64,000 nucleotides of DNA from an uncultured Prevotellaceae bacterium (GCA_902768785.1 CACXMM010000011.1:1-64000), one strand, 5' to 3'; shown: positions 7,927 through 17,008, counted from the stretch's first letter. Notes: generated by a model not told the origin, from the letters alone. Translations and numbers: made by a program.

Positions 7927-9442
7927 CAAGATATTAGTCAACACTCTCCTCTTATATCTGAAGATCATCATCTGTATGCTGATCTCCCTATATACTGTTC
8001 CCATTGTGCTGCATGCTTTGGGAGAGAACGACTATGGACTCTATACGGTGATAGCAGGACTCATTGCCATGTTATCGTTCCTCAACGCTTCGATGAGTAT
8101 CTCCACGCAACGTTATCTCTCTGTCACCATGGGAGAAAACAATCCGAGAAAGCTGCTGGAAGTCTATAACAACAGTATTCTCCTGCATGTTATCATAGCG
8201 TTGGGTATTGTCCTTCTCATAGAGATCCTAATGCCATGGGTGGTTGACAAGGTGCTCACCATCGATTCATCCAAGATAGATGCTGCCACGACCTTGTTCC
8301 ACCTGCTGGTCGTCAATATCTTCTTCACCATCGTCACCGTACCTTTCGATGCTGTACTCAATGCCTATGAGGACATGCTGGCCTTCTCTGTCATCAGTAT
8401 CCTGGAGGCCATCCTGAAGTTCCTGGCAGCCCTGTCTATCACCTTTGTCACCACCGACAGGCTCTCTTTCTATGGTATCGGTTTGTGTATCGCTACGATT
8501 CTCGTCTTTGTCATCAAATATGCTTATACACGTTTTAAATACCGATCCTTGTACCTCTCACTAAGCGCCTGTCATAACAAGAAACTATTGAAAGAAATGT
8601 TTGGCTTTGCCGGATGGAACACCCTGACATCCTTTGCCATCATCGGCCGCAACCAAGGTATCGCCATCGTACTTAATCATTTCTGGGGGGCCGTCATCAA
8701 TGCCGCCTACGGCATCGGAAACCAGGTCAATGGTGTCTTGAACTATTTTTCTTCCACCATTCAGAAAAGCGTAAACCCCCAGTTGATGATGAGCGAGGGA
8801 CTGCAGGAAAGAGACCGTTTGTTCTCCATGTCGTTCGGACTGACAAAATTCTCCTGTCTTTGCCTGTCAGCCATCGCCTTGCCCCTGCTCTTTGAGATGC
8901 CCACCATTCTCACCTTATGGCTCCACGAGTATCCCCGATATACGATAGAATTCACCCGTCTCATCATCCTGCTATCGTTGATCTATCAGGCATCATCCGG
9001 TATCATGTCGGCCATCCAGTCGTCAGGAAGGATTAAATGGTACACCATCACCATCAGTATCCTACTGACGCTACCCATCCCCCTTGCGTATTTCGGCGTG
9101 ATTGTCGGCATCTCCCCCACTACCGTTATGTGGATTGTCTGCATATCGGAGTTTATCGCCTTTTTCGTCAGGCTCCTTTTCGCAAGACATCTGCTCGACT
9201 TCCCCATCAAGGACTATTGTAAGCAGGTGATTCTTCCCATCATCCTCCAATCCTTGGGTATAGGTGTTCTTCTATATGGCATTACAGTCCTCATGCCTCC
9301 GTCGGTTATCAGGTTAATTACGGTGCTTGCAGCAGATGTCGTCCTGTTCCTCACCTCCACCCGACTGTTTATCCTGACTAAGGAGGAGAACCAGTATATT
9401 GACGGGCTTCTCAAGAAACTGTATAATACCCTGCACCGATAA
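7913..9442 (+). CDS. Lipid-linked repeat unit flippase (Wzx, MOP superfamily)
   Basis: A 509-residue membrane protein with roughly twelve to fourteen hydrophobic segments and no large soluble domain. The N-terminal pattern (LYTVPIVLHALGENDYGLYTVIAGLIAM region) is typical of polysaccharide transporters in the MOP/MATE-like superfamily. It should move the undecaprenyl-linked repeat unit across the inner membrane. The start overlaps the end of the polymerase gene by 14 bases, and the two products act consecutively in the Wzx/Wzy pathway. A new promoter appears downstream at about 9530, so this gene probably ends the first transcription unit. Confidence 0.85.
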   Translation: MQPINKILVNTLLLYLKIIICMLISLYTVPIVLHALGENDYGLYTVIAGLIAMLSFLNASMSISTQRYLSVTMGENNPRKLLEVYNNSILLHVIIALGIVLLIEILMPWVVDKVLTIDSSKIDAATTLFHLLVVNIFFTIVTVPFDAVLNAYEDMLAFSVISILEAILKFLAALSITFVTTDRLSFYGIGLCIATILVFVIKYAYTRFKYRSLYLSLSACHNKKLLKEMFGFAGWNTLTSFAIIGRNQGIAIVLNHFWGAVINAAYGIGNQVNGVLNYFSSTIQKSVNPQLMMSEGLQERDRLFSMSFGLTKFSCLCLSAIALPLLFEMPTILTLWLHEYPRYTIEFTRLIILLSLIYQASSGIMSAIQSSGRIKWYTITISILLTLPIPLAYFGVIVGISPTTVMWIVCISEFIAFFVRLLFARHLLDFPIKDYCKQVILPIILQSLGIGVLLYGITVLMPPSVIRLITVLAADVVLFLTSTRLFILTKEENQYIDGLLKKLYNTLHR

Positions 9443-9503
9443 ACGTTTCCCAATACAGACTTCATCGTCTTCTCCCCTCAGAGTAGCTTTTTAGCCAAAA
9501 CCT

Positions 9504-9534
9504 TTTGCCATATAGGAAAAATATCGTACCTTTG
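9504..9534 (+). promoter_or_regulatory. Promoter of the second polysaccharide operon
   Basis: A -33 TTTG at 9504-9507 and a -7 TACCTTTG at 9527-9534 lie 19 bases apart, 31 bases before the start codon at 9565. This indicates that the pyruvyltransferase-family gene and its followers can be transcribed separately from the export genes. Confidence 0.65.
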
Positions 9535-9564
9535 CACGCAAAATGCCACTTGGCAAGAAACGAA

Positions 9565-10809
9565 ATGAAGATTGGATTATTGGCTTATCATTCTGCATGT
9601 AACTTCGGAGCAACTTTACAGTTACTCTCTACTTACATGTATTTAAGGAAAAGCCACCACGACCCCATCGTTATCAATTGGACTCCCTCTGATTTCGAAT
9701 ACGATTGTCTTCTTCACACCCCTCAAGAGCAATACGCCTGTCAAAAAACCGTGAGAGAACAGTTTTGGAAAGAAACAGAACTGTGCCGGACAGCGGAAGA
9801 GATTGCCCAGGTAATTGAGAAGGAGAAGATAGAAGCCGTGATCATTGGAAGCGATGCCGTGGCACAACATCATCCTCTACTGGAACGTATCGCATTCCCC
9901 TGTCGTACGATTATTGCCATCAACAAGCATACCTCCGACAGGACCTTCCCCAATTCTTTCTGGGGAATCTGGCAAGATCATCTGAGTCATCCGATACCAA
10001 TGGCTTTGATGTCGGCATCATGCCAAGACTCCTCCTATAAGCAAATTCCCGCCAAGACACGTCGGGAAATGGAGAAACGGATCATGCGCTTTGACTATCT
10101 GTCGGTAAGAGACTCATGGACGCACGACATGATGAGTTTTCTCACTCATGAGGAGAGACGGCCCGATATCACACCCGATCCCGTTTTCGCCTTTAACCAG
10201 AATGCCTCGGAGCTCGTCCCTTCCCGTCAGGAGACATTGCAGAAATTCCAGTTACCTGAGAATTACATTTTATTGAGTTTCCTAAACAAACATAAGCCAT
10301 CGGTGTCTCAAGAATGGTTGGATGAGTTCAGGCACCTGGCCCAAGCAGATCATATCACTTGTGTCATGCTTCCCTTTTCCAACGGGAAGAGTTTCGGGAA
10401 GGCATCCAGAAGTATTGACCTTCCGCTCACCCCTGTCGATTGGTTCGCACTGATCAAGTATTCTTCCGGCTATGTTGGCAACAACATGCATCCAATCATT
10501 GCCTCCATGCTGAACCATGTACCTTTCTTCAGCTTCGACACCTACGGTACTTCACATATCACGAATATCTGGGCAAACGACCAGTCCAGTAAGATCAAAC
10601 ACATCCTCACTTCTGCCGGATTCTCTGACTACAGGGCTTCCGACATTACCTATTTCTCTGAAGTGCCCCATGCTACAGATGTTTACGAAAAGCTGAAGAC
10701 CTTCGATCATGCCAAGTCGGATGCTTTCACCCAAGAGTATTTGAACAAATACAATAGGATGATGAACGACATCCTGCAGACATTCACCCGAATCATTTCA
10801 ACAAAATAA
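9565..10809 (+). CDS. Polysaccharide pyruvyltransferase family protein
   Basis: A 414-residue soluble protein. The start MKIGLLAYHSACNFGATLQ is the typical beginning of polysaccharide pyruvyltransferases (the N-F/Y-G-A-xLQ element), followed by a VIIGSDAVAQHH segment in place of the usual GSDQxW. The C-terminal half has a second Rossmann-like domain with GNNMHPIIASMLNHVPFF, resembling the family's S/N-x-x-H-xxxxA pattern. The family adds ketal-linked pyruvate from phosphoenolpyruvate to sugars, but members with other roles exist, and the GSDAV variation makes activity uncertain. A promoter 31 bases upstream supports this start over an extension to 9505. The next gene follows after five bases. 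Confidence 0.75.
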   Translation: MKIGLLAYHSACNFGATLQLLSTYMYLRKSHHDPIVINWTPSDFEYDCLLHTPQEQYACQKTVREQFWKETELCRTAEEIAQVIEKEKIEAVIIGSDAVAQHHPLLERIAFPCRTIIAINKHTSDRTFPNSFWGIWQDHLSHPIPMALMSASCQDSSYKQIPAKTRREMEKRIMRFDYLSVRDSWTHDMMSFLTHEERRPDITPDPVFAFNQNASELVPSRQETLQKFQLPENYILLSFLNKHKPSVSQEWLDEFRHLAQADHITCVMLPFSNGKSFGKASRSIDLPLTPVDWFALIKYSSGYVGNNMHPIIASMLNHVPFFSFDTYGTSHITNIWANDQSSKIKHILTSAGFSDYRASDITYFSEVPHATDVYEKLKTFDHAKSDAFTQEYLNKYNRMMNDILQTFTRIISTK

Positions 10810-10814
10810 CACGC

Positions 10815-12374
10815 ATGAAGCCATTGATCATGACGATCTTGTCTTTGTTCATGCTGATAGGATGTGCCGACGGACAAGATCCCTTTACAGATGAAGACAC
10901 CATGGAGTTGTGGACGTATCAAGAAGTTCACGACTCAATAGGCATGAGATATGGAGTAAGATGGCAAACGCGTAATCCCTTTGACTTAGGAGAAAGATGC
11001 TTCTCTGCCCAGAACCTGAGAGCCCGCTTTGGAGTGGGAAGGACAACAGGAGAGTCTGACTTTAACGCTATCTATCCCTGGAGTGAGATTCGTCGCTGCA
11101 ATGTGAAGAGAGAGGGCGGCCAGACCCAGATCACCTATGATGATGACCCAGCCTTCCGCTTGGATGGCAGCAATGGTGATGTCTTCGTCAGGATACCCAA
11201 GTTCTATGTGGAGAAATATGAGGAGAACGGCTATGAGTACCGTGTGGTGTCAGGGAAAGGAAGTACCCCCCATCCTGCCTTTATCGAGAACGGCAGAGAA
11301 TTGGATGCAGTATATGTCTCAGCTTTCGAAGGATATATTGATGAGAAGGGGTTGTTACGATCTGTCGCCAACGTGATTCCCACCTCCAATCTGACTGCTC
11401 AACAATTCCTTGATGCCGCCCAAAGGCGCGGTCCTCAGTACACCCTTTACGACATGCGCACCGTTGACATGCTCTTCACGCTCATCGCTGTGGAGTTTGG
11501 GAGCAGGAATACGGGTAATGTTTTCGGTTATGGTATCGCAGACTACAAGCAGCCTCTTGAAAAAGAATGGGAGGCTGATGGCAATATCTACTATGCGCAA
11601 AGAGAAGAGAAGCATACGAACTCTATCTGTTGCAAGAACCAGATAAGACCCATTATCACTGTCGGCAGCAACATCTGCATCTGCAAGGGGAACCAGCAAA
11701 ACATCCTTACCTTCGCACGCCTGACCAATATTGAGAAAAGTGGACGGAATACGATCTATACCTTTGATGGTCCTGCTATCGACATCACCCGTGACTGTTT
11801 CATTGGAAACTGCGCCCAAAGTACGAACTGGATCGAGACCTGCGTGGCACCGCATTTCAGTCCTACTGGCCGCTCCAATATGATGGAGAAAGGATTTTCT
11901 CCCAGGGAACGGAATGCCATGAGATATCGGTGGATGGAGAATCTTGTAGGTAATGTATGGCATTTCCTGCCGGACATCACCTTCTTCAACCGTCAGATGT
12001 ATATCTGCAGCGACATGATGAACTACCGGTTCGCCTGTTATGACCATCCTTATGAGCCGTTTGGGGAATTGTTGACAGAGAACAAAGACAACGGCTCCCC
12101 AGAGGACAAACTGCATGTGAACACATGGGTCTCCTCCTTGATGACAGATTCACCGATGAAAGGAGTGGCCTTTGGCGATGCCTATAGCAGATCTCTGACT
12201 AGCAAGCTCGGTTTTGGCGCCTATTACTATGTACAGGACGGACTGAATATCTCTGTGAATGGAGGAGGATTCGACCATCGGAACCGTTGCAACATCCTCA
12301 CCACCCGGGCTTGGATTAACCAATCCTTCAGATGGCATCTCTATGGGGCACGTCTGCTCTTTAAGGACATCTAA
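10815..12374 (+). CDS. Lipoprotein with phage-tail-like and sulfatase-modifying-factor/C-type-lectin-like end
   Basis: A 519-residue predicted lipoprotein (lipobox cysteine at residue 17, LIGC). Residues 124-180 (IPKFYVEKYEENG, HPAFIENGRELDAVYVSAFEG) resemble segments of phage and mobile-element structural proteins. The C-terminal 150 residues carry GNVWHFLPD at 379, NGGGFDHRN at 483 and a final WHLYGARLLF, an arrangement seen in formylglycine-generating-enzyme-like C-type lectin folds, where G-N-V-W-E and a terminal GxR/GAR-L are typical. The canonical GNVWEW is altered to GNVWHF, so catalysis is doubtful and a binding role (glycan or surface partner) is more likely. It lies in the operon between a pyruvyltransferase-family gene and glycosyltransferases. 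No diversity-generating reverse transcriptase is nearby. Confidence 0.5.
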   Translation: MKPLIMTILSLFMLIGCADGQDPFTDEDTMELWTYQEVHDSIGMRYGVRWQTRNPFDLGERCFSAQNLRARFGVGRTTGESDFNAIYPWSEIRRCNVKREGGQTQITYDDDPAFRLDGSNGDVFVRIPKFYVEKYEENGYEYRVVSGKGSTPHPAFIENGRELDAVYVSAFEGYIDEKGLLRSVANVIPTSNLTAQQFLDAAQRRGPQYTLYDMRTVDMLFTLIAVEFGSRNTGNVFGYGIADYKQPLEKEWEADGNIYYAQREEKHTNSICCKNQIRPIITVGSNICICKGNQQNILTFARLTNIEKSGRNTIYTFDGPAIDITRDCFIGNCAQSTNWIETCVAPHFSPTGRSNMMEKGFSPRERNAMRYRWMENLVGNVWHFLPDITFFNRQMYICSDMMNYRFACYDHPYEPFGELLTENKDNGSPEDKLHVNTWVSSLMTDSPMKGVAFGDAYSRSLTSKLGFGAYYYVQDGLNISVNGGGFDHRNRCNILTTRAWINQSFRWHLYGARLLFKDI

Positions 12375-12395
12375 CCCTGACAGACAATAAAACAG

Positions 12396-12426
12396 ACTTC
12401 CTCACGTTATCTTAACATGAGGAAGT
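12396..12426 (+). promoter_or_regulatory. Hairpin over the start codon of the next glycosyltransferase
   Basis: ACTTCCTCA (12396-12404) pairs perfectly with TGAGGAAGT (12418-12426) across a 13-base loop. The ATG at 12417-12419 lies at the loop-stem boundary, with its T and G in the stem. In the mRNA this could limit initiation unless opened by upstream translation or a protein. Confidence 0.4.
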
Positions 12427-13511
12427 TCCTATTTGTATCTTTTACCAATCAACTGGATTATTCGGGGGGTACACAATGTGCAACACGCAATCTGCAAGCC
12501 CTTCAAGATCTCGTTGGCAAAGAGAATGTACACACTTTTCTCCTCCATCCACGGGAAGGGGAAAAAACTCTACGCTCACTCGTTACCCGTTTCTGCGACA
12601 TCCTGAGATGCTATATGGGAGCTTTGACTCATCAAACACAGCAAGAGATTCTTCATGAGATCCGTGACAACCACTATACCGACCTGTTCATAGACAGTTC
12701 CTTGCTGGGAGTTCTCAGCAAGCAGGTGAGGAACCATTTCCCGAATATCCATATCATGACCTTCTTCCATAATATGGAATACGATTTCATGACATCCAAC
12801 ATCAAAGACGGGAAAGATTACCTCCATGCTTTTTGGATTCCATTGGCCAAGTATAATGAGGTTTGTGCCTGTAAATATTCCGACAACATCATCGTTCTCA
12901 ACGATCATGATGCACGAAGAGTTGAAGAGCTCTATCACAGAAAGGCGGATGCCGTGATTCCCATCACCATGAAGGATGACTACAACAGTGTATCTGAGGC
13001 AAAGGAGATGGTCGTGAACAAGAGGAAAAATGCTCTCTTTGTTGGCAGCTACTTCTTTGGTAACATCACGGGTCTGACCTGGTTTTGTGACAAGGTCCTT
13101 CCCCAAACCGACATTCACCTGACCATTGTCGGAGCGGGAATGGATGCATTCAAACAAAAGGTAAAAGGCAACCAGCAAATATCTGTCTTCAGCAATGTGC
13201 CAGACCTCACTCCATACTATGAAGATGCTGACTTTGTCATCCTTCCCATCACCGCCGGTGGAGGCATGAAGGTTAAAACGGCAGAAGCACTGAAATACGG
13301 CAAATATATAATAGGAACGCGCGAGGCTCTTGCTGGCTATCAGGTGGATCAGGAAACGGCAACCATCTGCTCTACCGAATCAGACTTCATCGAAGCCATT
13401 CAACACTTTGACAGGCCCTTCCGATATAATGCCGCCTCCAGGGCTCTCTTTGTGAGCCATTACTCTTACTCGCATTCTCTCACCTTATTTAAGAAACTCA
13501 TACAGGCATGA
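12417..13511 (+). CDS. Glycosyltransferase, GT-B fold
   Basis: A 364-residue glycosyltransferase-like protein. The N-terminus (FVSFTNQLDYSGGTQCATRNLQAL) fits the acceptor half of GT-B enzymes with a GG loop. The C-terminal half has a Rossmann core (NALFVGSYFFGNITGLTWF, LTIVGAGMD) and a donor-binding segment (ITAGGGMKVKTAEALKYGKYIIGT), which is the GT4/GT1 pattern where the usual E is within KTAEAL. The sugar donor cannot be inferred. It has a hairpin across its start codon, follows the lipoprotein gene by 42 bases, and its last codons overlap the next gene by four bases (ATGA). Confidence 0.78.
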   Translation: MRKFLFVSFTNQLDYSGGTQCATRNLQALQDLVGKENVHTFLLHPREGEKTLRSLVTRFCDILRCYMGALTHQTQQEILHEIRDNHYTDLFIDSSLLGVLSKQVRNHFPNIHIMTFFHNMEYDFMTSNIKDGKDYLHAFWIPLAKYNEVCACKYSDNIIVLNDHDARRVEELYHRKADAVIPITMKDDYNSVSEAKEMVVNKRKNALFVGSYFFGNITGLTWFCDKVLPQTDIHLTIVGAGMDAFKQKVKGNQQISVFSNVPDLTPYYEDADFVILPITAGGGMKVKTAEALKYGKYIIGTREALAGYQVDQETATICSTESDFIEAIQHFDRPFRYNAASRALFVSHYSYSHSLTLFKKLIQA

Positions 13512-14632
13512 ACATCCTCATTGACGGGCGACCCTTTGTCGCATCCAACGCCGGCATCTCAACTTTTCTGAAAGGGAGCCTGACAGCATGGGCTAAGAGA
13601 TGTCAGAAGGACATGTTCTATGTCGCTCTACCTGGTCCGCTGCATTCTTCATTTGACAAGAGAGACTGGGTGGAGAATATCAAGTTGATCACATCGGGCA
13701 ATCGTATTCTTCAGAAGCTTCCACATCTTATATGGCTTGAGATCATGATGCCCATTCTGGCAAAGAAGTACCAGGCGGATGTCTATTATTCCCCCCTTCC
13801 CTGTCTGCCATTCTACCTTCCCCCAAAGACCAAAAGGATAGTGGTGGTACATGATGTCGTCAACATCGAATATCCAGAGACCATGCAATGGACCAATGTC
13901 CTCGCAAACAAACTGTTCTATAAACGCTCCATAAAAAAGGCTGACTATATCTGGACCAATTCCCTTTATACCAAACAAAAGGTTGAACACTATTTCCCAC
14001 AGAGACGCTGTAAAGAGATCTTCACAGGATGTTCGGTGAACAGGAGTCTCTATCAGCCTATTCCCATTCAGGAAAATGAAGCCGAAGCCATCAAAAAGAA
14101 ACTTGGTATCGTTGGGCACTTTATTCTCTTCGTCGGATCACTGGAGCCCAGAAAGAACCTGCAATTCCTCTTATCACTGATGCCCGAGGTTTACAAGCGT
14201 ATAGGCAGACAACTGGTGGTGGTTGGTGCCAAAGGGTGGAAGAATTCCGGTATCAGAGAAATCGTAGAGAGTAACGACTTTCCTCGTCAAAGCACCGTTT
14301 TCTGTGGCTATGTATCCAATGAGGAGTTAGCCAGGCTATACAACATGGCCGACTGTTTTGTTTCCGCCTCCCTCAACGAGGGTTTTGGCATGCCACAGCT
14401 TGAGGCACTCCTTTGCGGCTGTCCCATCGTGACGGCCCACAACTCTGCTATGGTTGAAGTGGCTCATGGGAAGAAAGGAGCCATCACCGTACAAGGCTAT
14501 GATGCACGAGTGTGGACTGAGCAGATATGCGAGGTCTGTACGAACCGTCCCTCTGTCGATATCAGCCAATTTGCCTCCTACGACTGGGATAGCATTCTCG
14601 AGGCGTTCCTGCAATATCTTTCATCCAAGTAA
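13508..14632 (+). CDS. Glycosyltransferase family 4 protein
   Basis: A 374-residue GT4 enzyme. The N-terminus has the SNAGISTFLKG glycine loop. In the C-terminal domain FVGSLEPRKNLQFLLSL and the donor site VSASLNEGFGMPQLEALLCGCPIVT carry the E-x7-E motif (E in NEGFG and in QLEAL) that binds the nucleotide sugar. It should add one sugar to the growing lipid-linked repeat unit on the cytoplasmic side. The start overlaps the previous stop codon as ATGA, implying coupled translation. The next gene follows after 36 bases. Confidence 0.87.
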   Translation: MNILIDGRPFVASNAGISTFLKGSLTAWAKRCQKDMFYVALPGPLHSSFDKRDWVENIKLITSGNRILQKLPHLIWLEIMMPILAKKYQADVYYSPLPCLPFYLPPKTKRIVVVHDVVNIEYPETMQWTNVLANKLFYKRSIKKADYIWTNSLYTKQKVEHYFPQRRCKEIFTGCSVNRSLYQPIPIQENEAEAIKKKLGIVGHFILFVGSLEPRKNLQFLLSLMPEVYKRIGRQLVVVGAKGWKNSGIREIVESNDFPRQSTVFCGYVSNEELARLYNMADCFVSASLNEGFGMPQLEALLCGCPIVTAHNSAMVEVAHGKKGAITVQGYDARVWTEQICEVCTNRPSVDISQFASYDWDSILEAFLQYLSSK

Positions 14633-14668
14633 CATTGTATTCACCATCATTCACCCAAACGATTCAGT

Positions 14669-15745
14669 ATGAGATTAGCCATTGACTGCCGTTTCATCGG
14701 TTCCAGCGGAATAGGAACCTATATCGAGAATATTGTCAGCTATCTCGTGAATGACAATGTCCATGATGATCAGTTCGTACTGATAGGTAACCCCTCCCAT
14801 CTACTATCCTATCGTGACAAGCCCCGATGTCAGATCGTCCCTTGTCTGCATCAGAGTTTTACACTCAAAGAGCTGTTTCGGTTCCCCGTCAAAGCTGTAA
14901 ACCAGTGCGATGCGTTCTTCACTCCCAATTTCAACCTGCCACTCGGGATCCGCATACCCGTATTCTCCACCATTCACGATGTGGTTTTCTTTGACGTGGA
15001 CGGCCTCTGCTCACCTACCGGTAAACTGATTCGAAGATTCTTCATCTGGCGGGCGCTGACAGTTTCCAGGCACGTTTTTACCGTTTCCCAATTCTCCTGT
15101 CAAAGAATTAAGAGTTTGTTTCATTACAAGAAAGACATTACTATCATTCACAACGGAATCAGTCAGCAACTGATAGACTACCGTAAAAAAGTTCAGAAAG
15201 AAAGGATTGTCCAAGGCGATTATATTGTCTGCTTGGGAAACCTGAAGAAATATAAAGGAGTAAAGGATCTGATTCTTGCCTATCAAGAAGCGAGAAAGAA
15301 ACAGACAATCAACTACAGACTGGTCATTATAGGAAGGTTTGACTTCAGGACTCAAGACCAAGAGGTTATCAGTCTGCTACAGCATCAGGATCATACGATA
15401 CAGTTCATCACAGACGCAGACAACGAGACCGTTTTCAACTACTTATCAGGAGCTATCGCCCTCGTCTCACCTTCTCACTATGAAGGGTTCGGCATCACTC
15501 CTTTAGAAGCCATGTACCTTCACACTCCCGTTCTGATCAGTGATATCCCCACCCATCGGGAGATCTATCAGGGCACACCCGCCAGGTTCTTCAAGGCAGG
15601 AGACATCACCGACCTTTCCCGTCAACTGGGTCAATTGTCATCTGGGGAATGCAATGTGGATGAGATTGTGGCACACCGATACAGCTATGCCATCACAGCG
15701 AAGAAGATCAGGGAAACAATCCGTCAGCGACTCGATTTGTGCTAG
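14669..15745 (+). CDS. Glycosyltransferase family 4 protein
   Basis: A 358-residue GT4 enzyme beginning MRLAIDCRFIGSSGIGTYIEN, with the usual glycine-rich acceptor loop. The donor half has YIVCLGNLKKYKGVKDLILAY and ALVSPSHYEGFGITPLEAMYLHTPVL, with the E-x7-E motif (YEGFG, PLEAM). It resembles the preceding gene in layout, so the two may be old duplicates with different linkages. Its stop codon lies inside the first unit of a 22-base repeat array that fills the gap to the convergent gene. It is the last rightward gene of the main polysaccharide operon. Confidence 0.87.
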   Translation: MRLAIDCRFIGSSGIGTYIENIVSYLVNDNVHDDQFVLIGNPSHLLSYRDKPRCQIVPCLHQSFTLKELFRFPVKAVNQCDAFFTPNFNLPLGIRIPVFSTIHDVVFFDVDGLCSPTGKLIRRFFIWRALTVSRHVFTVSQFSCQRIKSLFHYKKDITIIHNGISQQLIDYRKKVQKERIVQGDYIVCLGNLKKYKGVKDLILAYQEARKKQTINYRLVIIGRFDFRTQDQEVISLLQHQDHTIQFITDADNETVFNYLSGAIALVSPSHYEGFGITPLEAMYLHTPVLISDIPTHREIYQGTPARFFKAGDITDLSRQLGQLSSGECNVDEIVAHRYSYAITAKKIRETIRQRLDLC

Positions 15746-15831
15746 ACGTTTGCACAAAGTGTGCAAGACGTTTGCACAAAGTGTGCAGACCCTTTGCACA
15801 AGTTGTGCAGACCCTTTGCACAAGTTGTGCA
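15744..15831. repeat. Four tandem 22-base palindromic units between convergent genes
   Basis: Units are at 15744-15765, 15766-15787, 15788-15809 and 15810-15831 with no spacers. The first two share the core TGCACAAAGTGTGCA and the last two TGCACAAGTTGTGCA; in each the inner GCACA...TGTGC can form a hairpin. The array begins inside the stop codon of the upstream glycosyltransferase and ends nine bases before the stop codon of the convergent one. A second array of the same unit lies at 39650-39745. Confidence 0.85.
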
Positions 15832-15840
15832 CAACTTTTC

Positions 15841-16956
15841 TCACATTCCCAGTGCCTGTTGGTAGATGGCTAAGCATCCACCGATCATCTTCTCCTTGAC
15901 AAACAACTGACTGAAACGCTGCTTGGCCCCTTCTGAAAGAGAAGCGTACAAGTCAGGCGATTCTATAATCCGCCGAATGGCCTCAGCTAAAGATTTCCCA
16001 TTCTCCGTCTCTACGACAAGTCCTGACACGCCGTCGGCATTTACCCAGGGAACACCAGAGCCTTCAATGTTACATGAAACGACAGGTTTCCCACACGACA
16101 TGGACTCTATCTGAACAATCGCAAATGCCTCGGTTTTCTGTACTGAACTCAGACAGAACAAATCACATGCCCCATAGTAAGAAGGAAGATCCTCATCTGA
16201 CACCCGTCCTAACAAAAACACCCGGTTGTCCAGATGATTCTCTGCAATCTGCAACTGCAGCTCTTCACGAAGGGCACCAGATCCTCCTATGAGGATTACA
16301 TAATCATCATCCAAATACCTGGCTGCATCAACAAGGTATTTGAAACCCTTATAATGAACCAACCTGCCTAAAGAGAAAATGATCCGCTTGCCTTGATAGC
16401 GCTCTCGGATTGCCATCACTTTCTCCGGATCGGGAACAATCGGATCAATACCTATTGGGAGGTAGGTACATTTATCAAGATAACCTTTCAGATGATCAGA
16501 AGAAGAGAGATAAACGGGAGTCGTTCCGACTATCAGATCAGCCCTGCGGATAAGCCATTCCTGCAAGGGGAGATACAATCCCAGCAACTTCTTTTGCCTG
16601 ACGATGTCACTGTGCCAGTGCAAGACAACCTTTCCTTTGTAACCCGACAGACGGAGTGCCAGGGCTGCCATGGGGTCGGGATGATGAACGTGGATGATAT
16701 CATAGGAAGGGGCTATCCTCCTCAACACCGATATCATCTGCGGTGACACCATCGTTGCATACTTTTTAAAAAGGGTCTTTGTACAGATGATACGATGATT
16801 GGGGGATATCTCCACCGTCTTTTTCCCTTGATTCAGATGAGCACAAAGCATATCACAGGGAACTCCATGCTCAACAAAGCCTGTCAGAAGGTCAACCATC
16901 ACCTTCTCAACACCGCCTTGAACAGGGTAGAACTTTCCTAACTGTAATACTCTCAT
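15841..16956 (-). CDS. Glycosyltransferase family 4 protein
   Basis: A 371-residue GT4 enzyme encoded opposite to the rest of the operon. It starts MRVLQLGKFYPVQGGVEKVM, with the GGVE loop typical of PimA/RfaG-like enzymes. HHPDPMAALAL and HWHSDIV lie in the acceptor domain. The donor half has IIFSLGRLVHYKGFKYLVDA and the segment LSSVQKTEAFAIVQIESMSCGKPVVS with the E-x7-E motif (TEAFA, QIES). The start at 16956 is chosen because the promoter -7 box (16977-16984) lies just upstream and would fall inside any longer reading frame. It has its own promoter and is separated from the rightward genes by the 22-base repeat array. Confidence 0.87.
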   Translation of the reverse strand: MRVLQLGKFYPVQGGVEKVMVDLLTGFVEHGVPCDMLCAHLNQGKKTVEISPNHRIICTKTLFKKYATMVSPQMISVLRRIAPSYDIIHVHHPDPMAALALRLSGYKGKVVLHWHSDIVRQKKLLGLYLPLQEWLIRRADLIVGTTPVYLSSSDHLKGYLDKCTYLPIGIDPIVPDPEKVMAIRERYQGKRIIFSLGRLVHYKGFKYLVDAARYLDDDYVILIGGSGALREELQLQIAENHLDNRVFLLGRVSDEDLPSYYGACDLFCLSSVQKTEAFAIVQIESMSCGKPVVSCNIEGSGVPWVNADGVSGLVVETENGKSLAEAIRRIIESPDLYASLSEGAKQRFSQLFVKEKMIGGCLAIYQQALGM

Positions 16957-16976
16957 ATCTCTTCTGAAAATAAATG

Positions 16977-17008
16977 CAAAGGTAATGCTTTTATCCAACA
17001 ATACCAAA
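16977..17008 (-). promoter_or_regulatory. Promoter of the leftward glycosyltransferase
   Basis: On the minus strand TTTG (17005-17008), 20 bases, then TACCTTTG (16977-16984), followed by the start codon at 16956. Confidence 0.65.

Noticed and set aside
10815-12374. Target protein of a diversity-generating retroelement
   Set aside because: The fold may be similar, but there is no reverse transcriptase, no template repeat and no excess of AAC/AAT codons at the C-terminus.
15744-15831. CRISPR array
   Set aside because: The 22-base units are directly adjacent with no unique spacers, and no cas genes are in the window.
15638-15899. Small proteins encoded through the repeat array on either strand
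   Set aside because: They consist of translated palindromic repeats and the ends of the flanking glycosyltransferase genes; no sign of independent coding.
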